DNA from: Parafannyhessea umbonata
GTDB taxonomy: Bacteria > Actinomycetota > Coriobacteriia > Coriobacteriales > Atopobiaceae
Length of the DNA: 64,000 bases
NCBI RefSeq assembly: GCF_900111255.1
Contig: NZ_FOGP01000001.1
Coordinates: 564,016 to 628,015, forward strand
Reading direction: 5' to 3'
Shown: in pieces, positions 1 to 8,446 of the stretch
How positions within the stretch are numbered: the stretch's first letter is position 1
How the letters are laid out: every line of letters starts with the position of its first letter
Program-made: the position numbers and the translations under genes
Notes under the pieces: generated by a model
What the model saw: only the letters and a program-made list of their open reading frames with translations
Database searches by the model: none
What the model was told of the DNA's origin: nothing

Positions 1-2
1 AG

Positions 3-350
3 CATGAGTCGATCTCGGCCGAGAAGGTGTCCGACATCTACGCGCGCTCGGTGGCGATCATCGACTCGCCTCAGGCGCACCAGCGCGGACTTACCATGCG
101 CACGCTTGAGACCCTGGGCGCGAAGAGGAAGCTCATTACTGCGAATGCGGACGTTCGCAACTACGACTTCTACAAGTACGGCAACGTTGCCGTCTGGGAC
201 GAGAGTCGCGGCATTGACGCTGCGTTTTTCTCGGAGCCTTACCAAGAGCTGCCCAAAGAGATATACGATGGTTACTCGATAGCATCGTTTGTCCGAAGTC
301 TGGTGGGCGAGGGTGAGCCCTATTCCGGATATGAGAAGGGTGGCCGATGA
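3..350 (+). CDS. polysaccharide biosynthesis protein, C-terminal fragment
   Basis: The frame is open to the left edge, so the start lies outside the window and about 115 C-terminal residues are seen. The segment SPQAHQRGLTMRTLETLG followed by KLITANADVRNYDFY resembles the C-terminus of capsule/LPS biosynthesis proteins in which a donor-site-like loop precedes a conserved YDFY block; I recall this pattern but cannot name the family with certainty. Its TGA overlaps the ATG of the next gene (ATGA), so it is translationally coupled to the epimerase and belongs to the same polysaccharide operon. It is truncated by the window edge, not by mutation. A glycosyltransferase-like role is inferred from context. 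Confidence 0.6.
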   Translation, partial: HESISAEKVSDIYARSVAIIDSPQAHQRGLTMRTLETLGAKRKLITANADVRNYDFYKYGNVAVWDESRGIDAAFFSEPYQELPKEIYDGYSIASFVRSLVGEGEPYSGYEKGGR

Positions 351-1186
351 GGGTCTTGGTAACTGGCGCCGATGGGTACATCGGCAGGGGCGTGGTTCAG
401 CGACTGCTGGATGACGGGGTCGAGGTGGACGCCTGGGGGCTTCTGCCGTGCGGGCTCTCGCATCCGCTGTTGAGCGAACACGTGGGCGATGTCTTCGAGC
501 TTGAGCTCGAGGGCGCTGACCTGCCCGATGCCCTGCTTCATCTTGCTTGGCGCAACGGCTTCGTGCACAACGACATGTCGCACCTCGATGACCTCCCTAA
601 GCACTATGCGTTCATCAAGCGATGCGTGGAGGCCGGCGTGCGCCACGTTGCCGTGATGGGGTCCATGCACGAGGTGGGCTATCACGAGGGCGTGGTCTGC
701 GAGGACACGCCGTGTCGACCCACGACGCCCTATGGCGTCTCGAAGAACGCGCTGCGCCAGCTCTGCCAGGAGCTGTGCCGCCAGCATGACGTGACGTTCC
801 AGTGGCTGAGGGGGTTCTACCTCGTCTCGAATGATGGCAGGGGCTCGTCGATCTTCGCGAAGATCGTCCAGGCCGCGCGCGAGGGCAAGGCCGAGTTCCC
901 GTTCACGAGCGGCACGTGCAAGTACGACTTCCTTCCCTATGACCAGTTCTGCGCGCAGGTCGTTGCCGCGGTCGAGCAGACGGACGTCGACGGGATCATC
1001 AACATCTGCTCTGGAGAGCCCGTTGCGCTTGGCGAGTACATCGAGGGCTTCATCAAGGAGAACGACCTGGGCATCAGCCTTGCGTATGGGCGCTATCCCG
1101 ACCGTCCGTACGACTCGCCTGCCATTTGGGGCGATAACTCCAAGATCCAGGCCATCCTTGCCCGTCGGGAGGGACGCGATGCGTAG
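347..1186 (+). CDS. NAD-dependent sugar epimerase/dehydratase
   Basis: This 279-residue short-chain dehydrogenase/reductase of the extended type has a Rossmann glycine motif VTGADGYIG at residues 5-13 and a catalytic YxxxK (YGVSK, Tyr129-Lys133), with a Ser near 106. Such enzymes epimerise, dehydrate or reduce nucleotide sugars in the cytoplasm to supply polysaccharide precursors. It is slightly shorter than typical UDP-glucose 4-epimerases (about 330 residues), so the exact substrate is not deducible; a dTDP- or UDP-sugar reductase is equally possible. The start overlaps the previous stop by 4 bp, and the end overlaps the acyltransferase start by 8 bp, showing tight operon coupling. Confidence 0.85.
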   Translation: MRVLVTGADGYIGRGVVQRLLDDGVEVDAWGLLPCGLSHPLLSEHVGDVFELELEGADLPDALLHLAWRNGFVHNDMSHLDDLPKHYAFIKRCVEAGVRHVAVMGSMHEVGYHEGVVCEDTPCRPTTPYGVSKNALRQLCQELCRQHDVTFQWLRGFYLVSNDGRGSSIFAKIVQAAREGKAEFPFTSGTCKYDFLPYDQFCAQVVAAVEQTDVDGIINICSGEPVALGEYIEGFIKENDLGISLAYGRYPDRPYDSPAIWGDNSKIQAILARREGRDA

Positions 1187-1760
1187 CCAGTACGGGCTTG
1201 GCGAGTTTCTGGGCAACTGCGTCTACCTTGCTTACACGAAGCTGCGCTTTCCCGGGGCGCGTCTCGTGCGCCTGCCGTTCTACCTGAGGGGCGGTAAGGC
1301 GCGCCTGCGCTATGGCCGTGGGCTCACGGTTGGCTACGGCTGCAGGTTCGACCTTGCGGGCGAGGGCGTGGTGCTCGAGATCGGCGATGACTGCAAGATG
1401 AACGACCGCGTGCACATCGTGGCGCACGAGTCCGTGCGCATTGGCGACGGCGTGCTCATGGCATCGAACATCTTCATCTCGGATACGAGCCACGGCAGCT
1501 TTATGGAAGATGCCTCCGCCCCTGATGTCGCGCCGGACGACCGTCCACTGGTGACCAAGCCCACGACGATTGGCAGCAACGTCTGGGTGGGCGAGGGCGT
1601 GTGCATCATGCCCGGCGTCACCATTGGCGACGGGTGCACGATTGGCGCGAACTCCGTGGTGACGAAGTCCGTCCCTGCAAACACTGTGGTCGCTGGCGCG
1701 CCTGCCCGTGCGATTCGTCGCTGGAACGAAGAGAGCCGCGCATGGGAGAGGGTGAGATAG
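1179..1760 (+). CDS. hexapeptide-repeat acyltransferase (WcaF/WbbJ type)
   Basis: The predicted product is 193 residues. Imperfect hexapeptide repeats (IGDGVLM, IGSNVWVGEGV, VTIGDGCTIGANSVV) predict a left-handed beta-helix trimer that transfers an acetyl or similar acyl group from CoA to a sugar hydroxyl or amine. The C-terminal NTVVAGAPARAIRRW is the usual cap of colanic-acid/O-antigen O-acetyltransferases. The reading frame is open much further upstream, but the ATG at 1179 is chosen because it gives a normal family N-terminus and an 8-bp overlap with the epimerase. It probably decorates the polysaccharide repeat unit built by the neighbouring transferases. Confidence 0.85.
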   Translation: MRSQYGLGEFLGNCVYLAYTKLRFPGARLVRLPFYLRGGKARLRYGRGLTVGYGCRFDLAGEGVVLEIGDDCKMNDRVHIVAHESVRIGDGVLMASNIFISDTSHGSFMEDASAPDVAPDDRPLVTKPTTIGSNVWVGEGVCIMPGVTIGDGCTIGANSVVTKSVPANTVVAGAPARAIRRWNEESRAWERVR

Positions 1761-2476
1761 TGCTTCACACCGCTTCCGTGGCCATGGCGGCCTACAACGG
1801 CGAGAGGTTCATCGCCCAGCAGATTGACTCCGTGCTGGATCAGCTTGGGTCCGATGATGAGCTCGTGGTCTCCTGCGACCCATCGAGCGATGGGACGTTC
1901 GAGATCCTCGAGGGCTATGCTGCGCGCGACTCGCGCGTGCGCGTGCTGGCAAACGACAATCATGGCATCGTGGGAAACTTCAACAATGCGATTGCTGCGT
2001 GCGTGAAGGACGTCGTGTTCATTTGCGACCAGGACGACGTGTGGGTTCCCGGCAAGCGCGACGCCGTCATCGCGCGGCTCAACGAGACCGGTGCCGACCT
2101 CCTCATCCACAACGTGGTGCACATCGACGCAGAGGGCAAGGTCATCTCCAAGCCGCTGTTCGAGGAGTACGGAATCAGGCCCGGGCTTCTGCGCAACTTT
2201 GCGGCGCCCCGCTACAGTGGCTGCTGCATGGCGTTCCCGCAGGCGTCCAAGCGCCTGATCATGCCCATGCCGGAGGACGTCATCAACTACGACCATTGGG
2301 TCGGCATGGTGTGCGAGGCGCTGGGTTCGGTCACGTTCATGGACGACGTGTATCTGAGGCACCGCCTGCATGGCGACAACGTCACCACGAGCAGGCGTGC
2401 GCTGGGCGTGATTGCGCGCCAGAGGTTCAACCTTCTGAAGGCACTCGCGATGAGGCGGAGGGAGCTGAGAGGGTGA
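1760..2476 (+). CDS. family 2 glycosyltransferase
   Basis: A GT-A fold transferase of about 238 residues. The N-terminal SVAMAAYNGERFIAQQIDS block and the metal-binding ICDQDDVWVPGKRD block are typical of GT2 enzymes that add rhamnose or related sugars on the cytoplasmic face of the membrane. I prefer the GTG at 1760, which overlaps the preceding TAG and follows a GAGAGGGTGAG ribosome-binding stretch; an ATG at 1742 would add six residues. It overlaps the next gene by 4 bp (GTGA). The substrate cannot be read from sequence. Confidence 0.85.
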   Translation: MLHTASVAMAAYNGERFIAQQIDSVLDQLGSDDELVVSCDPSSDGTFEILEGYAARDSRVRVLANDNHGIVGNFNNAIAACVKDVVFICDQDDVWVPGKRDAVIARLNETGADLLIHNVVHIDAEGKVISKPLFEEYGIRPGLLRNFAAPRYSGCCMAFPQASKRLIMPMPEDVINYDHWVGMVCEALGSVTFMDDVYLRHRLHGDNVTTSRRALGVIARQRFNLLKALAMRRRELRG

Positions 2477-3246
2477 GCATCTCCGTTCTCGTGGTCCTCT
2501 ACAACCAGTCGCTCGACGACATCGCCTGTCTCGATGTTGCCCTAGCTGCGCCCCAGGTGAGCCAGGTCGTGGTGTGTGACAACAGTACGATCGCCAACGA
2601 CAATGAGGCGCGTGCAGCCGAGCGTGGCGTGACCTATGTCTCGATGGGTGGAAACGCCGGCCTCTCGGTCGCCTACAACAAGGGCGTGGAGCGCTGCGAC
2701 GGTGACGTGGTCTGCGTGTTCGACGACGACACGGTCGTCGGGGCCGACTACTTCGAGGCGGTCGCCGCGCTCGAGAAGTCGCCTGAGGCGTGGGACATCG
2801 CACTGCCGCTCGTCATGGCGGGGGAGGCCATCCTCTCGCCCAGCACCTTCGATGGGCTTAGGTCGAGACCCTTCTCAGACGTGGGCGAGATCGCCGGCGC
2901 CGAGGGGCTCAGCGGCATCAACAGTGGCATGGCTGCGAGGCGCGAGGTCTACTCGAGGGTGCGCTACTGCGAGGACCTGTTTCTGGACCTGATCGACCAT
3001 CGCTTCCTGCAGGACGCGCGTGCGCGGGGATGCCTCGTCGTCTACCTCGAGGGCCCAAGGCTGGCGCAAAGCTACTCGCTTGAGTCCGACGACGCGGAAG
3101 GGGCCCTGGCGCGGCTCGAGATCTTCTCTCGCGACGCGAGAGCCTTCTACTCGGGCTCGCCTTCGAAGGCTGCGTATTGCCGCGCGATGCTCGCCATGCG
3201 TCGCATCAAGCTGGCTCTGAGATACCGTTCACTGCGCTTTCTCTAG
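2473..3246 (+). CDS. family 2 glycosyltransferase, rhamnosyltransferase-like
   Basis: A GT2 protein of 257 residues starting at a GTG that overlaps the previous stop. It contains VVVCDNST, GNAGLSVAYNKGV and VCVFDDDTVVG, the nucleotide- and metal-binding signature of the WbbL/RfbF rhamnosyltransferase group, where the third motif supplies the DxD acid. Position as last gene of the coupled run 347-3246 suggests it extends the repeat unit started by its neighbours. The donor sugar (dTDP-rhamnose by family habit) is an inference, since no rml genes are visible in this window. Confidence 0.85.
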   Translation: MSISVLVVLYNQSLDDIACLDVALAAPQVSQVVVCDNSTIANDNEARAAERGVTYVSMGGNAGLSVAYNKGVERCDGDVVCVFDDDTVVGADYFEAVAALEKSPEAWDIALPLVMAGEAILSPSTFDGLRSRPFSDVGEIAGAEGLSGINSGMAARREVYSRVRYCEDLFLDLIDHRFLQDARARGCLVVYLEGPRLAQSYSLESDDAEGALARLEIFSRDARAFYSGSPSKAAYCRAMLAMRRIKLALRYRSLRFL

Positions 3247-3346
3247 CGCGTGCGTCATTTCGAGACCCGTTGATGCTGTGGGCAGGCCCGCCGGCCGGGG
3301 TCGGTAGGATACACTGGGGGTTACTGAAAACGCTATCGGGAGCGCC

Positions 3347-4609
3347 ATGCTGAACTACTACTACATCTATGCCGGGCTCTGGACAGGGGTGTGCGGGCTG
3401 TACGCACTCCATTGGTCGAAGCTCAACGCGCCCCTCGACCCGTCGCTCATTGCATTCTTCGTCCTTAGCATCGCCTTCTGCGTGATCAGGGGCTACCAGT
3501 GCCGCAAGGAGTTTGCCTATAGGCCCAATTCTCTTCGCGGTGCGGCCGGTAGGACCCTGGGAATGGTGGAGGAGCGTTTTGGGGCCAAGATGATTCCGCT
3601 CTACCGCTTTGGTGCGGAGTGGGGTCCCATGATCGCGCTTGCCGCGTTGTTCGCCATCCTCTTCGTGGCGCAGGGCTTCGTGCCGCTCGTTGCGGTGTTC
3701 AACAAGGCGCTCGACTATGAGTCTCTTCTGACCGATCCCGTTCCCTTCGTCGCGCCGGCCTGCATCGTGGGCTGCATTCTCTATGCCTCGTTCTGCTTCA
3801 AGGCGTTTCTCGATGAGAGTCGTGCGCGCAGCCTCGTGAAGGTGTTCTTCTGCTTTGGCCTGCTCATGCTCCAGTACATCCGCAGCGCCATCGCGATCAC
3901 GCTCTTCGTGATGCTCGTGCTGTTCGTGGCGAGGCGCGGTCGCATTTCTGTGCTGGGCATCCTGATCATGGTCGTGGCCGTTCTGGCCGGCCTGTGGCTC
4001 TTTGGTGTCATGGGCAACATGCGCTACGGGGCTTCGTGGTCGAACTCCTTCTACATCTTCAGGATCGGGCGCTACACCGAGGCGCTGCCCTCGTTTGTGC
4101 CGCGTCAGTTCCTCTGGGCGTACTCGTACGTTACGTCGCCCCTGGCGTGCCTCAACTTCAACGTGTCGAACGGCTCGCACGGCGTGGACGTTCTCAACTT
4201 CCTGTACTCGTTCATGCCGATGGCTATCGCCAAGAGGCTGCCGTTCTACGTGACGCCGCACGTCACCCTTCAGGTGAACTACTTCACGGTGTCCTCCATC
4301 TGGAGCGACTACTTCTGCTTCATGGGGGTCGCGGGCATCTACGTTGGCTTCGTGATCCAGATGGGGCTGCTTCGCCTTGCGCGTCACATCCTCAAGGGCA
4401 CGCGCGTGGAGACGATCGGCTTTGCGCTCATGTCGATGGTGGTCGCGTTCTCGTTCTTCATGAACTCGTTCACGTACCCGTCGATGGCGTATCCGGTCTA
4501 CATCGTTCTTGCGATGGCGCTCTTCGAGAAGGTGCGTGCTAGACGCGCCGGGGCCGTGGCCGAGCCCGAGCCTGAACCCGTGCCCGAGATGGCCGTGGAC
4601 GACGAGTAG
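3347..4609 (+). CDS. oligosaccharide repeat-unit polymerase (Wzy/EpsG-like)
   Basis: A 420-residue polytopic membrane protein with about ten hydrophobic segments (for example near residues 18-45, 85-110, 130-150 and 180-225) and a charged acidic tail. The layout, with long hydrophobic helices and a polar loop in the C-terminal half followed by more helices, fits O-antigen/EPS polymerases, which join lipid-linked repeat units outside the membrane. These proteins are too divergent for sequence motifs, so the call rests on topology and the neighbouring transferases and flippase. It is one of three such proteins in the locus. It follows a 100-bp gap and is closely followed by a glycosyltransferase. 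Confidence 0.7.
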   Translation: MLNYYYIYAGLWTGVCGLYALHWSKLNAPLDPSLIAFFVLSIAFCVIRGYQCRKEFAYRPNSLRGAAGRTLGMVEERFGAKMIPLYRFGAEWGPMIALAALFAILFVAQGFVPLVAVFNKALDYESLLTDPVPFVAPACIVGCILYASFCFKAFLDESRARSLVKVFFCFGLLMLQYIRSAIAITLFVMLVLFVARRGRISVLGILIMVVAVLAGLWLFGVMGNMRYGASWSNSFYIFRIGRYTEALPSFVPRQFLWAYSYVTSPLACLNFNVSNGSHGVDVLNFLYSFMPMAIAKRLPFYVTPHVTLQVNYFTVSSIWSDYFCFMGVAGIYVGFVIQMGLLRLARHILKGTRVETIGFALMSMVVAFSFFMNSFTYPSMAYPVYIVLAMALFEKVRARRAGAVAEPEPEPVPEMAVDDE

Positions 4610-4622
4610 GGGTGCGGTGCTA

Positions 4623-5657
4623 GTGAGCCAAGGCATGGAACAGGCACCCCTCTTCAGCATCTGCATTCCTGCGCACAACGCGACTGGCGTGATCGGGGAG
4701 TGCCTTGCGAGCCTCGCGCGACAGTCGTGCGAGAGCTGGGAGGCGATCGTGGTCGACGACGCCTCGACCGACTCGCTTGACCAGTGGTGCGCGGGACAGG
4801 ACGTCATTTGCGCAGAGAGGCTGACGTACTATCGCTTCGACGAGAACGGAGGGCCCTTCCGCGCGAGAAGGAAGGCCTTCTCTCTCGCGCGTGGGCGCTA
4901 CGTGATCTGCCTCGACTCTGACGACGAGCTGATTGGCAGCGACGCACTTGCGCTCATGGCGGAGGCCATCGAGCGCGAGAGTCCCGACGTGCTTATGTTC
5001 AACATGAGTGCGTGCGTGGATGGGGGAGACTCCATCGTCGACTATGGCGCGCTCGGCCTTGCGGAGGGTGCGGTGGACAAGGGTGCCTTCGTCGAGGCGT
5101 TCCTCTCGAGCTACGCGCTGAACAATCTTGCCACCAAGGCGCTCAGACGTGAGCTTGTGGGGGCAGACGGCGACGAGCCGAAGCGCAGGCTCAAGATGTG
5201 CGAGGACCGCCTTGAGGTCTCGGGCGCGCTCGCGCGGGCCGAGAGTTTCTGCCTGCTCGATCGCGATCTCTACTACTACCGGCCCAACGAGGCGTCCACG
5301 ACGCACGCTCGCTTCGAGTTGGACTACTGTGATCAGCAGGCGTATGTGGAGCGCGTCGTGTGGGAGCGCCTTGGAGGGGCGGTGGGCTCTCGCGACGGGC
5401 AGTACCGCCTTCTGCTGAGCGCTTGGGCGCACGACATGGAGGCACTTGCACAGGACAGGGGAGTGGCCGAGCTTGCCGCTTGTCTCGAGCAGATAGCAGC
5501 CGAGCCGCTCTTCGTCGAGGCCATGGGTGTCGTGGGAACGGACGGGCAGAGAGCCGAGCGCGCCACCTCGCTCAGGCTTCTTGCCGCAGGACGCGTGCGC
5601 GCGGCGGCGAGATGGGTACGCGCGCTCGTGCGCCTGAAGGGAGCCGCAAAGCGCTGA
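4623..5657 (+). CDS. family 2 glycosyltransferase (WcaA-like)
   Basis: A GT2 domain occupies roughly residues 8-230: FSICIPAHNATGVIGECL, then VVDDASTD, then VICLDSDDE, the standard nucleotide- and Mn-binding order. The remaining C-terminal part is helical and Arg/Ala-rich and may contact membrane or lipid-linked acceptor. Three starts are possible (GTG 4617, GTG 4623, ATG 4635); an AGGGG stretch at the previous stop favours a GTG. It lies 13 bp after the polymerase gene and is probably cotranscribed with it. Acceptor and donor are unknown. Confidence 0.83.
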   Translation: MSQGMEQAPLFSICIPAHNATGVIGECLASLARQSCESWEAIVVDDASTDSLDQWCAGQDVICAERLTYYRFDENGGPFRARRKAFSLARGRYVICLDSDDELIGSDALALMAEAIERESPDVLMFNMSACVDGGDSIVDYGALGLAEGAVDKGAFVEAFLSSYALNNLATKALRRELVGADGDEPKRRLKMCEDRLEVSGALARAESFCLLDRDLYYYRPNEASTTHARFELDYCDQQAYVERVVWERLGGAVGSRDGQYRLLLSAWAHDMEALAQDRGVAELAACLEQIAAEPLFVEAMGVVGTDGQRAERATSLRLLAAGRVRAAARWVRALVRLKGAAKR

Positions 5658-5802
5658 CGCGTTGCAGGGTGGCGCTCGCACCCCTGCGTTGCGTTCCGCT
5701 CGCGCGTGGGGTACCTTCGGTTTGGGTCACACCGCTACCGTTAGGGGGCATGGCGCCGGAAGGGCGTCGGCTCATCTTGACTGATTGTTTTGGAGTTGTC
5801 GC

Positions 5803-6933
5803 ATGAACATCGCCGTTGTCTGCGAGGAGCAGGTCGAGCTGCTCCCGCCCGTACTGAGCCTGCTGGCCAGCCTCAAGCGCTTGGGCCACACGACCACGCT
5901 GATCACCCGCGACGGCTCGGCCATCGAGCGGCTGGGGATCGTCGTCGACCACGTGGTCGCGTACGGCGACCGGCCGAGCGGGTTCTTTGCGCGCAAGGCG
6001 GACATCTTCCGCGCGCGCAAGGCGATCCGCGACGAGCTGAGGCGTGGGGTCGGCGAGTACGACCTGGTCTGGACGACCACCGACATCTCGGCGCGTGAGG
6101 CGGGGCCGGAGCTGTTCCGCTATCGCTACGTGGTGCAGCTGATGGAGCTCGTGGAGACCGTGCCGCTGCTGTTCAACCGCATGCCGCTCCACACGAACGC
6201 CGTGAGCGAGATCGCAAGGCGCGCGTGGCGCGTGGTGGTTCCCGAGTACAACCGCGCCTACATGCAGCAGGTCTACTGGAACCTTCCCAAAGTGCCGCGC
6301 GTGCTGCCGAACAAGCCGGCCTACCAGCGCGAGGGCGGCGAGGCGGGGGAGAACCCGTACCAGGACAAGGTTGACGCGATGGCTGCCGACCCGCGCAAGG
6401 TCGTCCTCTACCAGGGGGTCTTCGGTCCCGACCGCGACGTCGCCCCGTATGCGCGCGCGATCGAGAAGATGGGCGACGACTTCGCGCTCTACCTCATGGG
6501 GCCGACGAGCACGCCCGAGAGCCAGGAGTACGTGAGGCACCTGTGCGACGAGTTCTCGTGCGTCACCTTCTTGGGCTTCGTGGAGCCGCCGCACCATCTG
6601 GAGTTCGCCCGTCATGCGTGGGCCGGTCTCATGCCGTACACGCCGACGTGGAACAACCGCTACTCTCCCTTCAACGCGCTGTACTGCGCCCCCAACAAGA
6701 TCTGGGAGTACACGCGCTTCGGGCTGCCGGTTATCGCCTCGGACGTGCCTGGCATCAGGCTGGCGCTCGAGAGCGGCGACTTTGGTTGCGTGGTCGACGC
6801 CGGCGACGAGGCCACGATTGTCCGAGCCATCGAGGACATTGACGCGCGCCACGATGAGATGGCGAAGAACTCGCGCACTTACTACGACAGCGTGGACTTC
6901 GACGCGATCGTGGCGGACATCCTGAGCGAGTAG
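5803..6933 (+). CDS. glycosyltransferase family 4-like
   Basis: A 376-residue GT-B type protein. The N-terminal half begins MNIAVVCEEQVELLPPVLSL; the C-terminal half has a GPDRDVAPYARAI segment and the donor-site block IWEYTRFGLPVIASDVPG, the equivalent of the E-x7-E region of GT4 enzymes. The ATG at 5803 is chosen over an upstream TTG because GGAG lies at the right distance. A 145-bp gap before it, and a convergent partner only 6 bp after its stop, make it a probable single-gene unit within the polysaccharide locus. Its sugar is not predictable. Confidence 0.8.
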   Translation: MNIAVVCEEQVELLPPVLSLLASLKRLGHTTTLITRDGSAIERLGIVVDHVVAYGDRPSGFFARKADIFRARKAIRDELRRGVGEYDLVWTTTDISAREAGPELFRYRYVVQLMELVETVPLLFNRMPLHTNAVSEIARRAWRVVVPEYNRAYMQQVYWNLPKVPRVLPNKPAYQREGGEAGENPYQDKVDAMAADPRKVVLYQGVFGPDRDVAPYARAIEKMGDDFALYLMGPTSTPESQEYVRHLCDEFSCVTFLGFVEPPHHLEFARHAWAGLMPYTPTWNNRYSPFNALYCAPNKIWEYTRFGLPVIASDVPGIRLALESGDFGCVVDAGDEATIVRAIEDIDARHDEMAKNSRTYYDSVDFDAIVADILSE

Positions 6934-6939
6934 TCTGCG

Positions 6940-8193
6940 CTAGTTTCGCATGGTCTCGTCGCCAGTGTCCTGCGCATTTGCGTTGCCCGCGAACGCAGCC
7001 GCGAGCAGTAGTGTGGCGAAGTTGGAGTAGAGGTAGAGCGAGAACGGCTCGACCACGAGGTAGAGCGCGCACAGCAGCGGTATCGCGACAAAGGCGAGGC
7101 CTATCCTGCGTCCAGACGCGCGCCATGCCGCTACGGCGTAGGTGGCCACGAGCATGCAGGTGGCGGAGAGGCCGTAGACGAGGCCCAGCTGGCTGAAGCC
7201 ACTGTCGATTCCCCAGAAGGCGCCGCCTGTGTGATGCTCGTTGCAGACGATGGCGGGGCTGCCCATCACGCTGAAGCCACCCGCCTCGACGTAGTACTCG
7301 TGCGCATAGTAGGGACGGCTGTGCACGGCCTCGTTGAGCCAGGCGTGCTGGGGGTTCGCTCCGTCGAAGTGTGCCGTGGTCGAGAGCATCACGGCGAGCA
7401 GCGCCGCCGGAACCACGAGGAGCGCCGCACGTGCGGCCCATGCGGGCAGCTTCGCGCGGCGAAGCGGGGGAACGACGATGCCCGCGAGGTTGATCGCGGT
7501 GAGCGCAGCACAGAGGGCGGCCGCAGCGTTCGAGCTCAGGGCGACGTAGGCAAAGGCGGTGCAGGCGACCGAGACGAGAAGCGGCAGTACCGACGCGCCC
7601 TTACCCCATCTGTAGCAGGTGAGCGAGCCGGCGGCGCTGAAGAGGATTGCGCCGAGGGTGTTGGGGTGCCTGAAGCCGTAGCCAAAGACAAGCCGTCCGT
7701 TGGGGATGAAGTCGCTATTGGCCGTCACGTTTGCAAGCGACGCGACCATGAGGGCCGCGACGGCGAAGAGGGTCGCGTGGCAGTGGAGACGGCAGGCCTC
7801 GCGCGGGTCCTCATCTGCAAGTGAGACGATCACGACGAAGCTGACGACGAGACGGAAGTCGACGGCGCGGGCGGCCGAGCAGGCGAGCGCGAAGGTCGTG
7901 GCTGCAAGGAGGACTGACTGCCCGAGCCCGAGCGCCCTTCTCCGCGATGCGATGGCCAGAAGCGCAAGCGCTGCGCAGGTACCCTGACATGCGACGTCGA
8001 TGGACGCCCAGGGAAGCTGGGGCAGGCTCGTGCCGAGCGTGCTGGTCTGAGTGACGATCTGGGTGACGACGTAGAGGACGAGGGCCGCCCGCGCAAGCGT
8101 CGCGCCCGAGATATGCGCGGCGAGGCGTTGGACGGCGCAAGTGCGTCCGCCCCGAGCCGTGACGCTCGTGTTGCATGCTGCGGCGGGCTGCAT
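6940..8193 (-). CDS. polytopic membrane protein, O-antigen polymerase/ligase-like
   Basis: This is the only minus-strand gene inside the polysaccharide locus. The 417-residue product has about ten transmembrane segments, a conserved-looking GYGFRHPNTLGAILFSAAG block and a large polar loop between residues about 270 and 330, which is the general arrangement of the Wzy/WaaL superfamily; FRHPNTLG in particular resembles the HPN segment seen in Gram-positive polymerases. The gene converges with the GT4 gene and diverges from the wecB homologue across about 250 bp. I cannot tell whether it polymerises repeats or attaches polymer to a carrier. The product ends AQDTGDETMRN, a short charged tail. Confidence 0.68.
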   Translation of the reverse strand: MQPAAACNTSVTARGGRTCAVQRLAAHISGATLARAALVLYVVTQIVTQTSTLGTSLPQLPWASIDVACQGTCAALALLAIASRRRALGLGQSVLLAATTFALACSAARAVDFRLVVSFVVIVSLADEDPREACRLHCHATLFAVAALMVASLANVTANSDFIPNGRLVFGYGFRHPNTLGAILFSAAGSLTCYRWGKGASVLPLLVSVACTAFAYVALSSNAAAALCAALTAINLAGIVVPPLRRAKLPAWAARAALLVVPAALLAVMLSTTAHFDGANPQHAWLNEAVHSRPYYAHEYYVEAGGFSVMGSPAIVCNEHHTGGAFWGIDSGFSQLGLVYGLSATCMLVATYAVAAWRASGRRIGLAFVAIPLLCALYLVVEPFSLYLYSNFATLLLAAAFAGNANAQDTGDETMRN

Positions 8194-8413
8194 CGCTCAC
8201 TTCCCTTCGCCTTGTCGATTGAGTCGTGGCGCAGCGGAATCGCGCGCCACAAGACAGTCTAGCAAAGGCGTTGTGCAGCCATGCGCTTTTGGTGGTGCGA
8301 CGCCGATGGTGGGGGCTTGGTGCGTTTGTGCCGCTGGCGGCGTAGGGCGATGGGGCATGGACTATCATTTGGTAGTTGATTAAGTCATGTCGCCCGCCAG
8401 GCGGCTCGGATGA

Positions 8414-8434
8414 GGCGGGGCGCGATGCCCCGCG
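8414..8434 (+). promoter_or_regulatory. short GC hairpin in the wecB leader
   Basis: GCGGGGC and GCCCCGC form a perfect 7-bp stem around a GCGAT loop, ending 13 bp before the wecB start, just upstream of its GGAGAG ribosome-binding site. It may modulate translation; no poly-T follows, so it is not a terminator. Confidence 0.35.
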
Positions 8435-8446
8435 GTCGGAGAGAAC